Assembly: GCA_009192285.1 (NCBI GenBank)
Contig: WBVU01000010.1
Coordinates: 1,672,111 to 1,736,110 of the forward strand
DNA from: Morchella semilibera
Taxonomy: Eukaryota > Ascomycota > Pezizomycetes > Pezizales > Morchellaceae
DNA length: 64,000 bases
Direction: 5' to 3'
Shown: positions 48,350-59,256 of the stretch, one piece after another
Layout of the letters: every line of letters starts with the position of its first letter
Numbering within the stretch: position 1 is the first letter of the stretch
Made by a program: the position numbers and the translations under genes
The notes under the pieces: generated by a model
What the model saw: only the letters and a program-made list of their open reading frames with translations
Told to the model about the DNA's origin: nothing
Databases searched by the model: none

Positions 48350-48450
48350 CTGGCGAAAAATGCTGCCCACCCTGGTGGAGCTTTCTCATCAATTAATTGA
48401 TTTTACACCAAAATTTTGATCCTCTATTATAGGGTGGGCAGCATCGCCAG
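48350..48450. repeat. Fold-back sequence next to the MITE
   Basis: CTGGCGA...ATGCTGCCCACCCT at 48350-48373 is reverse-complemented by 48431-48450 apart from a 4-base insertion in the left arm. The loop is about 57 bases and AT-rich. It could be another short transposon relic. Confidence 0.7.
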
Positions 48451-49195
48451 ACCAAGGGATGTAAACGCCCTATAAAGGTACAACTTTTGGTCCCAAGTAC
48501 CCTTATTAGAGATTCGACTATACAGGCCAAGAGGAACACCAGGAAAATAAATAAATGCCCTGTAGGCTGTACTACGAAGAACGTCTTTGGTGTGTTACCT
48601 TGGTACATGTACCACTGGTCCGTGCACCGCCTCAAACCACCGATAAGCATAGCCACGTGAGAACAGTCCCTGTTCCAGAAGTGGGGTTATCAGATAACAA
48701 ACTCAATGAACAGTGACGATTGCCTACCTTGGAAGACGGAAATGTTCATAGGTATATACATTTTAACTATGTAGGTGTTTGTTGCATCTCGATGCCCAAC
48801 TGCATGGCATGTGCAGCAAGATGCCATGGATGAGGGAAGCGCTGCGCAGTTGTACGTAGACAGACAGTGGGGCCACAGTATCAGCCCCGCAGAGATAGTT
48901 TATTACTAGGACCAAAGCTCTTTCTCCCCCTCACCTGTCATCTTTCTTTGTGATCACGAAGTCTACAAAAACGCCTTTATTTATCGGTTTTGCAGCAATC
49001 TGTATGTGCACCCTTTCCCAGTCCTTTATGTCACGGATATATAGCTAGGGATAGGAAGCAAGAGTGGCTAACGTCGTACATAAGGCTCCTGAAAGTGAAG
49101 ACGACCATTAGCGATGTTTGGGTCATCTGTAATTCACATTGACAAACTTATTTACTACATACTAAAGATATCGGGACTAATGTGTCTTTACAACT

Positions 49196-50558
49196 ATGAA
49201 GAGAAAACAGTTTTCCGCTGTGACAGTTCACATCGAGCGCCTCACCTCGGAGGAATACGATGAGCACGATATGAGTGGTATCCCGGAGCTTATTGAATCA
49301 ATAAAACTCCAAGATACAGGTCCCACTGAAGCCAGCAGAGCTATTCGGAAGAAGCTGTGTGTGCTGAAACTGTCCATCTGTGAATTCACCGGAAAGACTT
49401 GCTGACATTTCCCTAGCAAGTATGGAAACGTTCATCGCCAGCTTCGCGCACTCACAGTCCGTCCCACCAAAACAATCTCCACCCCTCTCTCTGTTTCTCT
49501 AATAATCCATAGATTCTCGATGCCCTGATTGGTAATGCTGGTATTCGCTTCCAACGCTCGTTTGCGGACGAACCTCTCCTTGAACGTCTCCGCATCGCCG
49601 CAACGGACTCCATGACCGACCCCGACGTTAAAGCAAAGTTGAAGGTAGTATTTGGGCAATGGGCTGTAGCATATAAGGATACACAGGGCCTTCAAAGCGT
49701 TGCAAATCTCTATAAACAGCTTCCACAGCGCCAACGGTCTAGGCCACAGCCCAAAGTACTCAGAGAGACATCCCCAGACCATGACAGGGAACCAAGCACT
49801 TCTACTGGACGCAAACCGGCCCCGACTTCGCCAAAGTCTCCCAAACCAACCTCTATCACTCTCGGACAGAGTGCGGATTTGGGTGTCGGACAAAGGGGTC
49901 ATAAGAAGAGTGCGTCAAAGAGCAAGTCAAAAACGCCGCCATTCAACCTTGAGAAGGAGAAGCCAGCAATGCTACAGAGTCTCGCAAATGCATCTGTTGC
50001 CTCTACGAATCTCAAAAACGCGTTGAAGCTTATCAATCGTGAGAAAGAGCAGCCTTCTGGGAACTCGGAGGTTTTGAAGCGTTTTGAGGATTGTAAGGCG
50101 CTGCGACGAAGTATTCTACGATACATCCAGCATGTCGAGAGTGAACAGTGGCTTGGCGGGTTGATACATGCAAATGAGGAGTTAGTTGAGGCGTTGACAC
50201 TTTATGAAGTTCTCGATAAATCAATCGAGGAGGACTCCGACAGTGAAGATGAAGGGTGGAACGACCCACCGGATAGAAGCGTTGATTCTGTGAACCAGGG
50301 GTTTAGTAAGATGAGAATGCATGGTGAGGAAGAGGATAGGCCACCTAGGCCAGATACAAGATGGAAGGGGAAGGGAAAGTCATATGAGGATGAGCAGGGG
50401 GAGGAAGAGGAAGAGGAGGAGGAGGACCCAGACGACCCCTTTGGAGATAACCAGTACAGGATCGAGGAGCCAGAGGACAAGAGGCCTTGGTGAGTTCGTC
50501 AATACATCAATTATTCGGTAATTCTGGGCTAATCTGTTTTTACAGGAGAGTGGTTTAA
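49196..50558 (+). CDS. LSB5: VHS/GAT domain protein, Lsb5-like
   Basis: Homologue of yeast Lsb5, a Las17-binding adaptor linking ubiquitin/Arf-type signals to cortical actin and endocytosis. Exons 49196-49356, 49417-49456, 49513-50489 and 50546-50558, giving 396 residues. An ENTH/VHS domain covers about residues 8-140 (TSEEYDEHDMSGIPELIESI, RAIRKKLKYGNVHRQLRALTILDALI, FADEPLLERLR). A basic Ser/Pro linker precedes a GAT-like helical region (about 215-300: LANASVASTNLKNALKLI, CKALRRSILRYI, LIHANEELVEALTLYEVLD). The acidic tail has a DPDDPFGDNQ motif. Intron 2 uses a weak GTCCGT donor. The last exon codes only a split Trp codon plus RVV. If that intron is retained the protein ends at Trp, so the final exon is slightly uncertain. 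Confidence 0.93.
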
Positions 50559-52765
50559 GACAAAATGAAGCCCATCTCATAGGAACCCAACCACATGCAC
50601 CAGGTTTATTTCTTATACAACTGGTATTTCTTTATTCTTTCTTTCTTTCTCTCTGTTTTACCCGAGTGAGATGATTTGACATTGATGGTCGAGGGATCAT
50701 CCTTCCTCGTCCGTGAACCTTTGTAAAAGTTGGTGATTTAAGCCTTTAGCTAGCCGGCCCGACTTTGTGTAGCCTAAAAGCCGTTGTGATTGTAACTTCA
50801 GAGAGCGTTGTCTATGACTAAAGTGTGTATCGTATCATTGGCCATTCTTACGCGTAGTGTTAGAAGAGTTTATTATATTCCAATTGAACGATTAGTAAGT
50901 GTAGCCTGTCCTTGTTGAAGTGGTACGAGCTGAGGTAGAATGGGGTTGGTAGGAATAGGATGGTAGCATTTGTTTTGAGATCAAAATTTCAACGCATCCC
51001 ATGAGTTTGTTACTGTCCTTTGGAGCTCTATTAAGTGATATCTAGATGTACTAATAATATTATATATGTATATGTAGTTTTTGCTGTAGTAGCTGCATTC
51101 ACCGCATACTACATACTTGTTTCCGGTAGTCTCGGAAGACGCAGGAGGCTTCGTGAGTTGGCCTGTTTCCATAACACGGGATGCCTTCCCGGAACTTCTG
51201 AAACGTCTCGAGGGCAATTAAACATAGAACAACCAAATCTGGGCCGAACTCTAAATGTCACAGGATGCTCATCATCTGGGCCCGCCCTACGCCAACCCCA
51301 GGGGCCCCAATTCCGATGATACACAATCGCAAGAAACTCATGGGGCTTAAACATGTAGCACATTGACCCCACTATTTTAACAGTGCATGTAAGTATGGGG
51401 ATATTCAGATGTAGTTATACACACTGCCAATCCCGGTGGTTTCCCAGATACTGGATTGTGCCATTAATTTATACTATAGAATAGCATGCAAGTACTTTAC
51501 ATGTAGGTCGTATGGTACTATTAAGACCCTAATCATAAGATTCCTGAACATAGTTCATGATAAGTGATGATTATGTTATATAGGCCTATGTATTTAAGCA
51601 TCGATCTGGTTATTGGCCTATGGCCAGTATCCTACTTAAGGGCGACAGGCGGCCTAATTAGATCTTAAGTACATCATACACTACATAAAAGGGTCGACTA
51701 CTAACATGGCCATATGGATATAGTAGTCAAATACTTTTTACATCTCTTTGATGGCAAAAAGCCAATACCCTCAAATCTAACCAATCGTATCCTTCAAAAA
51801 CCGACCGGTATACTACGTATTTCTTATAACCAGATCAAAATATCTCCGAACCACAGAGATCTACATGCATGTCTATGATTAATTGAAACTCTTGGGGTGA
51901 AGTATGTATGAGTCAAAAGTAATATAAGCCTACAACCAACGGGCCGGGAATGGTGATCATGTCTTAGTTGTTGATGACCGGCTAATAGAACTGTCAGATT
52001 TGTTTTGCAACGGCCTCTGTCTGCCACGGAATTTCTGTTGTGTGTACCTACTCGCTCATGAGGTGACGGTGTTTCTTTCCTAATGGCCATATATTAAGGG
52101 ATTATAGATTGGCGACACTGACACGAAAACCGTTGTGAGACGCAATCCGCCTTCGCTAAGTGGGCGAGTGGGTTTAGGTACCCTTGGAGATGTTTTTTTG
52201 TACCTTGCGCTTGAGGGTTGAGAGCTGTATACATGTAGGCCTTCGTCTCTCAATTGCAATAAAATGCTACCCCTCCAAGAAAAACAGGTCTGGTGTGGCC
52301 TTACTAACAGACCTCGTTTTCACTTAATGGGAAATTTAACTCCTCTATTCGGCACTTTGCGCAAATGATTGGTGCCGATCTCATGTTCCGCAAATCAGAA
52401 TAGAGTAGCTCTATTTGCGCAAAGCCTCTATTATATGGGGGGGAGATATTAAAATACCCCACTACTCATTACCGATAAGGGGTCGGCTACCAACACTGAA
52501 TTGACGCAGGGACCAGCAAGTGCCACCCGCATCTGGGCGGAAACGGCAAGCAACCGGGATCGGAACGTGATGCCGGAAAAGGTATTGATAGCCAGCTAAC
52601 TATAATAGAAATAGACCAGACGGAATTACAAATCTGAGTCCTGCAGTCACGACAACTCACCTAAAATCTTGATATATATCTACAGCAGTATCGTACCCGT
52701 TTGTTGACAATTATCCCGGCTCTTGTCATCTTCCGCATTACCGTCCGCCGTGAAAACCTCGTAAG
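50559..52765. other. Intergenic region between the Lsb5-like and transporter genes
   Basis: Probably the 3' flank of the first gene and the promoter of the second. It contains a TTTC-type repeat near 50630-50660, a possible small membrane-protein frame at 51074-51319, TACATGTA at 51498 and 52230, and short inverted repeats with a TTTGCGCAAA core near 52350-52430. Confidence 0.5.
51074..51319 (+). CDS. Possible 3' exon of a small membrane protein (hypothetical)
   Basis: An open stretch of about 81 codons ends in TGA at 51319. It begins with a strongly hydrophobic segment (FAVVAAFTAYYILVSG), then a basic RRRR cluster, then a Ser/Gly/Pro/Gln-rich tail. There is no in-frame ATG. A TACTAAT branch site at about 51045 and an acceptor ending at 51073 lie just upstream, so it could be a terminal exon. 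I could not fix a first exon. No family recognised. It may be chance. Confidence 0.2.
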   Translation, partial: VVFAVVAAFTAYYILVSGSLGRRRRLRELACFHNTGCLPGTSETSRGQLNIEQPNLGRTLNVTGCSSSGPALRQPQGPQFR

Positions 52766-54605
52766 ATGTCTAGAAACACGCAGTCGAGAGATCCCTTGGA
52801 CGAGACCTCACCACTGCTCGGGGGTGCTCCTGTAGCTACCGAGATTATTGGAGAACGCGTTATAGGTAGTAGTGGCTGTGCTGAGCCTCTGAAAGATGAT
52901 GTGGATCTTCCAAAAGAATTGTCATTGGCGAAATTAATAGTTGTGATGCTGTCGGTGTGGGTATGTTGACCGTATAGATACCTGTGCCCTTGGTTGAATA
53001 CAATGTATCTAATAACGATATATTATCCTACAGGTCGGTGTATTCCTTGCAGCGGTCGATACTACTGTCATTTCCACCCTTCTCGCTCCAATCTCAAGCT
53101 CCTTTTCATCCTTCTCATCAATATCCTGGGTTGCGAGTGCATATCTCATCTCCAATGCCGCTCTACAGCCGTTACTTGGCAGGCTCACAGACATCTATGG
53201 TCGCCGCTCTGGACTTATAGTCTGTAATATTCTGTTCGGGGCTGGTACTTTAATGTGCGGTCTTGCAAAGAACGAGTACACCATGATCGCAGGACGAGTG
53301 ATCGCTGGAGCTGGCGGAGGAGGCTTGACTGCGATTTCCTCTATTGTTGCTAGCGATCTGGTACCATTAAGGAAGAGAGGAATTGTCCAAGGAGGGGGAA
53401 ATTTATCATATGGCGCAGGAGCAGCTCTGGGAGGTGTATTTGGTGGTTTTATCCATGATCGTATTGGCTGGAGATGGGCGTTCTTGATACAGGTAAACAC
53501 ACGATCGATCGGGAGATTGTATAGTGCTGACGGGATGAACAGGTGCCCTTTATTATCGTGTCTGCGGTTATGGTCGCCGCATTTGTGAGGATTCCTATCA
53601 AGAAGACAAATATTGCACGCCACAGGAGAATTGACTATCCGGGTGCATTCACACTTGTAACGTCGTTGGTACTGCTATTGATTGCGCTCAATACCGGCGG
53701 TAACATGCTGCCGTGGACCCACCCGCTCATCTTGGTGTGCCTCCCACTTAGTGTAGTGTCGCTGCTGGCATTTGGTTATATCGAGAAGAATCTGGCACAA
53801 GAGCCTATCATCCCTGTAGCTCTCTTAGGTGACCGCACAGTATTGGCAGCTTGCATGACCAACTGGTTCATGGTTATGAGTGTATTCTCTTTGGTAACTA
53901 CACTTTCTAGACTCCCAACTTGTGTCCGCCTAATAACGTAATTACATGTAGTATTTCTACTGCCCAATATATTTTATGGTGCGCGGGCAATCTTCCACCG
54001 ACGCCGGTCTTCGTCTGACACCCTTCGCCGCCGGCATCTCTGTCGGCTCTCTGAGTACTGGTATCGCTATGAACCGCTCCGGCCATTACTACAAACTTGG
54101 GCTCCTTACTATGTTCATATACAACTCCGGTGTCGCCGCAATCTGTACATTCAGCCTAAGCACCCCGCTCTTCCCGCAGTTCTTCAACTTCTTCGTTTTT
54201 GGGTGCGGCTACGGTGGTGTCCTTACTGTAACGCTTCTAGCACTAATCGCCGCTGTTGGTCGGGAGGACCAAGCCGTGGTTACGTCTGCTAGCTATGCAT
54301 TCCGCTCGACGGGGAGTACAATCGGTACCACGGTCGGAAGCACAATTTTTCAGAATGTATTGAAAAGGAGGCTGGTGGATTACTTAGGCCATAGTGAGGA
54401 AGCGAGAAGAATTATTGAACAGGTGAGGGAGAGGTTTGATGCTATAGATAGCATACCGGGCGAGTATTTGGATAGGATCAAGGGGGCTTATATGGACGCC
54501 TTGCATGCCGTGTTCTATGCAAGTCTAGGCATGGGGGTATTGGCGATGGTCTGTTCTGCGTGGATGAGAGAGCACAAGCTACATAAAACTTTAGATAGGA
54601 ACTAA
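52766..54605 (+). CDS. MFS transporter, DHA2 family, vacuolar amino acid / multidrug type
   Basis: Proton-coupled antiporter of the major facilitator superfamily, 14-TM DHA2 group, close in style to fission-yeast Fnx1 and yeast Vba proteins that load basic amino acids into the vacuole. Exons 52766-52960, 53034-53492, 53543-53893 and 53952-54605, giving 552 residues. A soluble N-terminus with a DETSPLLG dileucine-type motif (about 12-19) suggests vacuolar sorting. Then come TM1 with FLAAVDTTVISTLLAPI, motif A GRLTDIYGRR and the motif C-like GAGAALGGVFGG. A second half begins SVFSLYFYCPIYFMVRGQS. The C-terminal end is a short cytosolic tail. The third intron contains a TACATGTA. Substrate (amino acids versus drugs) is not certain from sequence. 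Confidence 0.92.
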
Positions 54606-54928
54606 GGAGAAAGGGCCTCGGCAGTGGGATAGAGTAGACAAGATACATATGTACTCAGTTGGCAATCAATGATTTTTCTTGAGAAAAATTTTCGGGCAAT
54701 GATATCGTATTTGAATTCACTGCGGGTAGACGCGTATAGTGGGTTCTGAAACTGCGATCTGGGATCTGGGGCATATGCAGTTTTCCGTTGTCAATCACAT
54801 AAATGGAATGTCAAGTACTACTAGCATCCCAACAACCATTCATCGCCCATCACTCGTGTATAATAGTTCATATATAGGTAGAGAGAAGAACAAAACAAAT
54901 GCCCAAACGGCTCGAGCTCGATTATTCC
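54606..54928. other. Convergent 3' intergenic region
   Basis: A 323-base gap between the 3' ends of the transporter (+) and the methionine sulfoxide reductase (-). It probably holds both 3' untranslated regions. Nothing else is seen. Confidence 0.5.
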
Positions 54929-55702
54929 CTAGTTACTTCCCTGCGCTGGGCCGTCATTGAACTTCAAACTCACGCTATTAACGCAATGTCTCTCATCTGT
55001 GGGAGTCTTGTACCCCTCTCCTTTAAACACATGTCTAAGCTTTATTAGCCCAACTCTCTAGCTAGTTCACGCCCTCAAAAGAAACCTACCCCAAGTGTCC
55101 GCCGCAATTCTTACACACGATCTCAATCCTGGACATGCCGAGGGTCCTGTCCTCGTGCCGCTCAATAGCCCCGGGAATGCCCTCGTAGAAAGCGGGCCAT
55201 CCGCAGCCAGAGCTAAACTTAGTGGTGGATTTGTAGAGAGGAGCATCGCAGCCAGCGCAGTTATAGATACCGGACTGGGAGTGTTTGTCGTATTCTCCGG
55301 TTCCAGGGCGTTCAGTACCCTTTTCACGAAGGACTCTGAATTGCTCTGGGAAATGTTAATGTACTGAGCTCTCTACTCTGGAATGTTTATGTTTGAAATG
55401 TGAGTGAGATGAGTGACTGAGTAAGTGAGAGAGAGTGTGTGTGCCGGGAGGATTTCACCTGGAGACAAAACTGCCTGCCACTCCTCATTGGATTTTTGGA
55501 CTGGGTACGACATGTTGTTGCTAGTGGAAGTGCTGAAGGATGATCCTATGAAAGGGAGAGAGATGGATGGTAGGAACTTTACGGTTCTTATAGTTTTAGG
55601 CGCGATAAAGGACCGTCTGACAACGGCTGCTGTATGGGTTGCAGGCGAGGAAAGTAATAAACGAGAAGAGGCGGTGAGAAGGCTTAGAGATGTGAAAGGC
55701 AT
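54929..55702 (-). CDS. msrB: Peptide methionine-R-sulfoxide reductase (MsrB)
   Basis: Reduces methionine-R-sulfoxide in proteins back to methionine using thioredoxin, an oxidative-damage repair enzyme. Exons 55702-55459, 55345-55090 and 55034-54929, giving 201 residues. The MsrB domain runs from about residue 68 (KSNEEWQAVLSPEQF) to the end. The two zinc CxxC pairs are Cys111/Cys114 (NCAGC) and Cys159/Cys162 (CKNC). The likely catalytic Cys184 is in RHCVNS, with Cys129 in SGCGWPAFYEG. The first 63 residues are rich in Ser, Arg, Leu and Thr with few acidic residues, typical of a mitochondrial presequence. A second ATG at 55513 (residue 64) would make a cytosolic form of normal MsrB length. It resembles yeast Mxr2. 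Confidence 0.95.
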
Positions 55703-57097
55703 GGAGCATTTGAATTATTATTTGGAATTATCAATACGATATTACTGTTTAAATAATTCGAGGCTTTTCTTATCCGAGTGTGGCGGGGGTGGATAGACAA
55801 GGGCTGGACTGCTTGGCGCATGAGGTCATCATATTTAGGGGAGCTTAATTTCGATCATTGACATCATGACCGCTTCCCCCGGACGATCTCCAAGATTAGT
55901 AGCGTAGTATCGGACCTGAAATGCGATCTAGCCCTAAAGGGAGGTCCTCAAATCTGGGGGCGTAATAAGTGGGCTTACTGAGGATGTTGGATTTGGGATG
56001 AACTGTTCATCCTAAACCTTAAATCACTACTAGCTAGAATAGTTGATACAAATCTTTGCTCACGTGGCTTGGGGGGGGGGCTGTGGTTTCAGGTTGGGAC
56101 ATCTTCTTGAAACATCGGATGGATGCTTACAAGCAGACATCTACCCACAAGCTTGATTTTCAAGCTTCAAACTGATACGTGATACGTATAGTACGAGAAT
56201 AGGGATGTTTCTACGGCCGGAGGAGCTTCTTGAAGGCCGTTGACACGGGAGAAATGGTGCTTGTTGTGCAAGGGGTACTTTCTTAAAGGTCACGTGAGCA
56301 GGCGTCAGTGTCAAGATTCCTTTTTCTCGAATATCTGATTTCATGATTGAAAGCTATCTGCGAAGAACAAAATATGTTCTTTTCTAAAAAAAAAAAAAAA
56401 TTAGCACGTAACGTACAAGAGTAGGGTTTGAGTCATAGAAATTCTAAAGAGGTCCTTGATGATATTTATATTCGTTCCCAAACAGAGGAACGTGTTGCCT
56501 AAACAAACATCAATTTACGACCAGGCCAAAACACAACCATTCACCCCGCCAACCAGCGCGTTGTGAACTCCATAGTACATGGGCTTGTGTACGTTTTTCA
56601 TAGTGTACCCGTGTACATTTCTGAGGAGAGGTCGTGCATTTACCCAAGCCTTTCTAATTTTCTCTCTCACAGAACCGCTTGTCAACATTCTCCCCTTCTT
56701 AACTCTCAACCTACCCAATCCTCTCCTCATATAACCTATAATTATTCTTTCTGCCCACTCGCGTCCCTCCTTTCTCCCCATCCACTCAGCTAATCAGTGG
56801 TTTTGCTGGCACATCGCATCGCAGGCTTGCTGTCTGTATCAAGCATAGAGACAGATCGCTGCCCCTGATCCTGCTATGTTGGTAGATTAGTACTTTGCCT
56901 GTGTGTACTGCGTTGCTTTCCGATTTTCAAGTTGCATTTCACAACCACACATCTACTACATACACACCCGACACCCGCCGCATACGAGGGAAAAAAAAAA
57001 AAAAGCCCCCCTCTCTCCAACTAGGCTAGGGTCGAGTTTCAACACATCATCCGGACTCGGCTCTTAAATACCTACAGTATCTTCGACTGCCTTTTCT
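55703..57097. promoter_or_regulatory. Divergent promoter region
   Basis: This 1.4-kb gap lies between the divergent starts of the sulfoxide reductase (-) and the Dbf4-like gene (+). It contains an A-run near 56386-56400 and a pyrimidine-rich stretch at about 56680-56790, as is common upstream of fungal start sites. It also contains an A-run at 56992-57004. No MluI-type (ACGCGT) or other cell-cycle box is seen. No gene is recognised. Confidence 0.45.
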
Positions 57098-59256
57098 ATG
57101 GCACAAGTATCGATTCCCCCCTCACCGGCCGCCATGTCCCGACGAGCTCCTCTCTCAAATCTTCCCAACGAGGTAAACTCAAACCCGTACTCAAGCATCA
57201 CAGCAGCCGTAGCGAAACGCCAACGGTCTCTCAGCACCGCACAACGAGAAACATACGGCCAACAGCCCCCGCAAAAGAAACAAATCGTTGAAGTACTGCG
57301 TACTCCTGTTCGCAATTCCAATGCCGATTCCAAAGTCAACCCATCAAGGAGACAGGCTGCCCGCACCAGAACTACTACGGCAACTCCACCAGCATATAAT
57401 AATGGTGTAGGAAATAATAACAGTCAACAAGTTCAAAGGAAGGCCGTCGCGAAAGTAGTTAACGATCAACAAAATAGTTTAGAAAGTGTACGCGCGTGGC
57501 AGAGACACTATCGACGGGTGTTTCCTTCTTACGTCTTTTACTTCGAAAGTTTACCAGAGGATGTTGCTGCCAAGTTTCAGAAACAGATACAGTCCCTTGG
57601 AGCAGTACGTTATCCTCATTTTGCCCTAGGGGACTCCTTCATGGTATTTTTCTAATATACGCGTCTGCAGAAATTAGAGAAGTTCTTTTCAAACGAAGTT
57701 ACTCATGTCGTAACCTCTCGCCCTATCCCTCCTGAAACCTCAGCCACTACCAAACCTGCTCCCGGGGCCACAATCAACCCATCGTTATTAGAGCGCGAAA
57801 CCAAATCCAGACGGGTTGCCATTCCTAGGCAGTAAGTTAGCCATGCTAAATCAAGAGGGAGTCAGTACACTGCTAATGCTTATATCGTGGTTTCTAGATC
57901 TCATGAGGCATCACGTGATGTCGAATCTCGAAAACCAGGACGCGGGGGAAGTGATATACTACTAAAGGCTCGTGAATATGGGATGAAGATATGGGCACTA
58001 GAAAAGCTTCAGCGAATGATGCATGCCATGTTCGACACTCAGTCTAATCAGACTACTTCCTATGGCCGAGAAAACGATCGGGCAGCACAGGCTCCCGCCA
58101 TGAATGTTGACCTCTCACATGTCCTTCGGAACGAAAAGATTCATGGCCCGACAGATCGAGATCCCAATGCTGTCCCTAAGGATTTGGTCTTTTTTAAAGG
58201 TCCCTTTCTCTATGTCCATGACATGCTTGCGATCAATCGTCCTATTATGGTAAGAGAATACCAGAAAGTTAAAAGTCGAGAACAGGGCGCCTGGCCGCAA
58301 TTCCGAAGTGTTAGCGGGGGGCGTTGTCCGTTTATCGAAGAGGCCGTCCACAAAAAACGGGAGGAGGAGAGAGAGAGACATCTTGGTAGGGTCGAGCGTG
58401 CGAAAGAGAAGGAAGCTGCAGTTACTATGTCCAAGGCAAAGACTTCTACAAAAGTCCAACAACAGGTTGAAGAACAGCCTAGAGTTAAGGCCAAACGTCC
58501 CGTACTCGGCGAATTCAACAAGAATGAAAGTTTTCTCAACAACAGTAAACCAAGTCAAGTAAATTCCAAGGCCGACGAAGATGTATTTCAAGTGCCATCT
58601 GCAAAGCGGGATAACTCACACCCTAGTAATGAGATGGCTTTTACGGCCACAAATCCTGAAAAGGGCCGGGAACCCACAAAGTTTGGTGCGGAGCCTGTTG
58701 CATCTGGTGTGCAACCTTCCAATATCACCTCAGCTATTCGCTCTCAAATGGTTTCCTCTCTCGCTGATCAGCCGGGCCAACGCGCGGGAACCAGCAAGGA
58801 GTTATATGAGCTTAAGCGCAAAGTAGCTGGGAATGTCTTGATTGGGAATGTCAATGGGAAGGGTATTGCACACTCACAGCGTATGCTTGACTTAGCTAAG
58901 ATTGCGGGTGGAAAAGACCGTGAGCCGAAAGCCTTGAACGATCGCAAGAGGAAGCTGGGCGTCGAGGAACCAGTAGTGGTCCTTGAAGATAAAGAGGTCG
59001 AAGAAACCAGGGTAAAGCCGAAGATCAAAGAGGGTATAAAGAAGGAGACCCGCCCTGGCTACTGCGAGAACTGTAGGGAGAAGTTTGAAGATTTCGAGGA
59101 TGTAAGTGGTAACGACATTTCTCATTCGTAATATAGCTAACCTGGAACCTCCAGCATACCTATTCGAGGCGTCACCGTAAGTTTGCTGCCGATAACAAGA
59201 ACTGGACAGAACTTGATAATCTATTGTCTCAACTCATCAGACCCCCAAGGGTTTGA
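57098..59256 (+). CDS. nimO: Dbf4-type regulatory subunit of Cdc7 kinase (NimO/Dfp1)
   Basis: Activating subunit of the Cdc7 (DDK) kinase, which fires replication origins by phosphorylating the MCM helicase in the nucleus. Exons 57098-57604, 57671-57831, 57898-59101 and 59155-59256, giving 657 residues. Motif N (BRCT-like) spans about 128-195: WQRHYRRVFPSYVFYFESLP, SLGAKLEKFFSNEVTHVVTS. Motif M is about 310-365: GPFLYVHDMLAINRPIMVRE, then WPQFRSVSGGRCPF. The C-terminal DBF4-type zinc finger uses Cys612, Cys615, His625 and His631 (CENC...HTYSRRH) and is assembled only after splicing out the 53-base last intron. An in-frame second ATG at 57134 has a stronger context (GCCGCCATGTCC) and begins MSRRAPLSN, so the true start may be there. 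Confidence 0.95.

Larger units (their letters stand above)
44753..49195. other. Intergenic region downstream of the transposon
   Basis: Mostly non-coding, about 4.4 kb. It contains a tRNA-Lys relic (45305), an orphan minus-strand frame (45759-46073), a 171-bp transposon relative (48117-48287) and a fold-back sequence (48350-48450). TACATGTA copies lie at 44753, 44836, 44844, 44878, 45621, 45627 and 48604. The part 46100-47900 has no feature I can support. Confidence 0.5.

Noticed and set aside
52340-52435. TTTGCGCAAA inverted repeats as a transposon
   Set aside because: The arms are short and overlap other small repeats, and no flanking duplication or coding content is seen.
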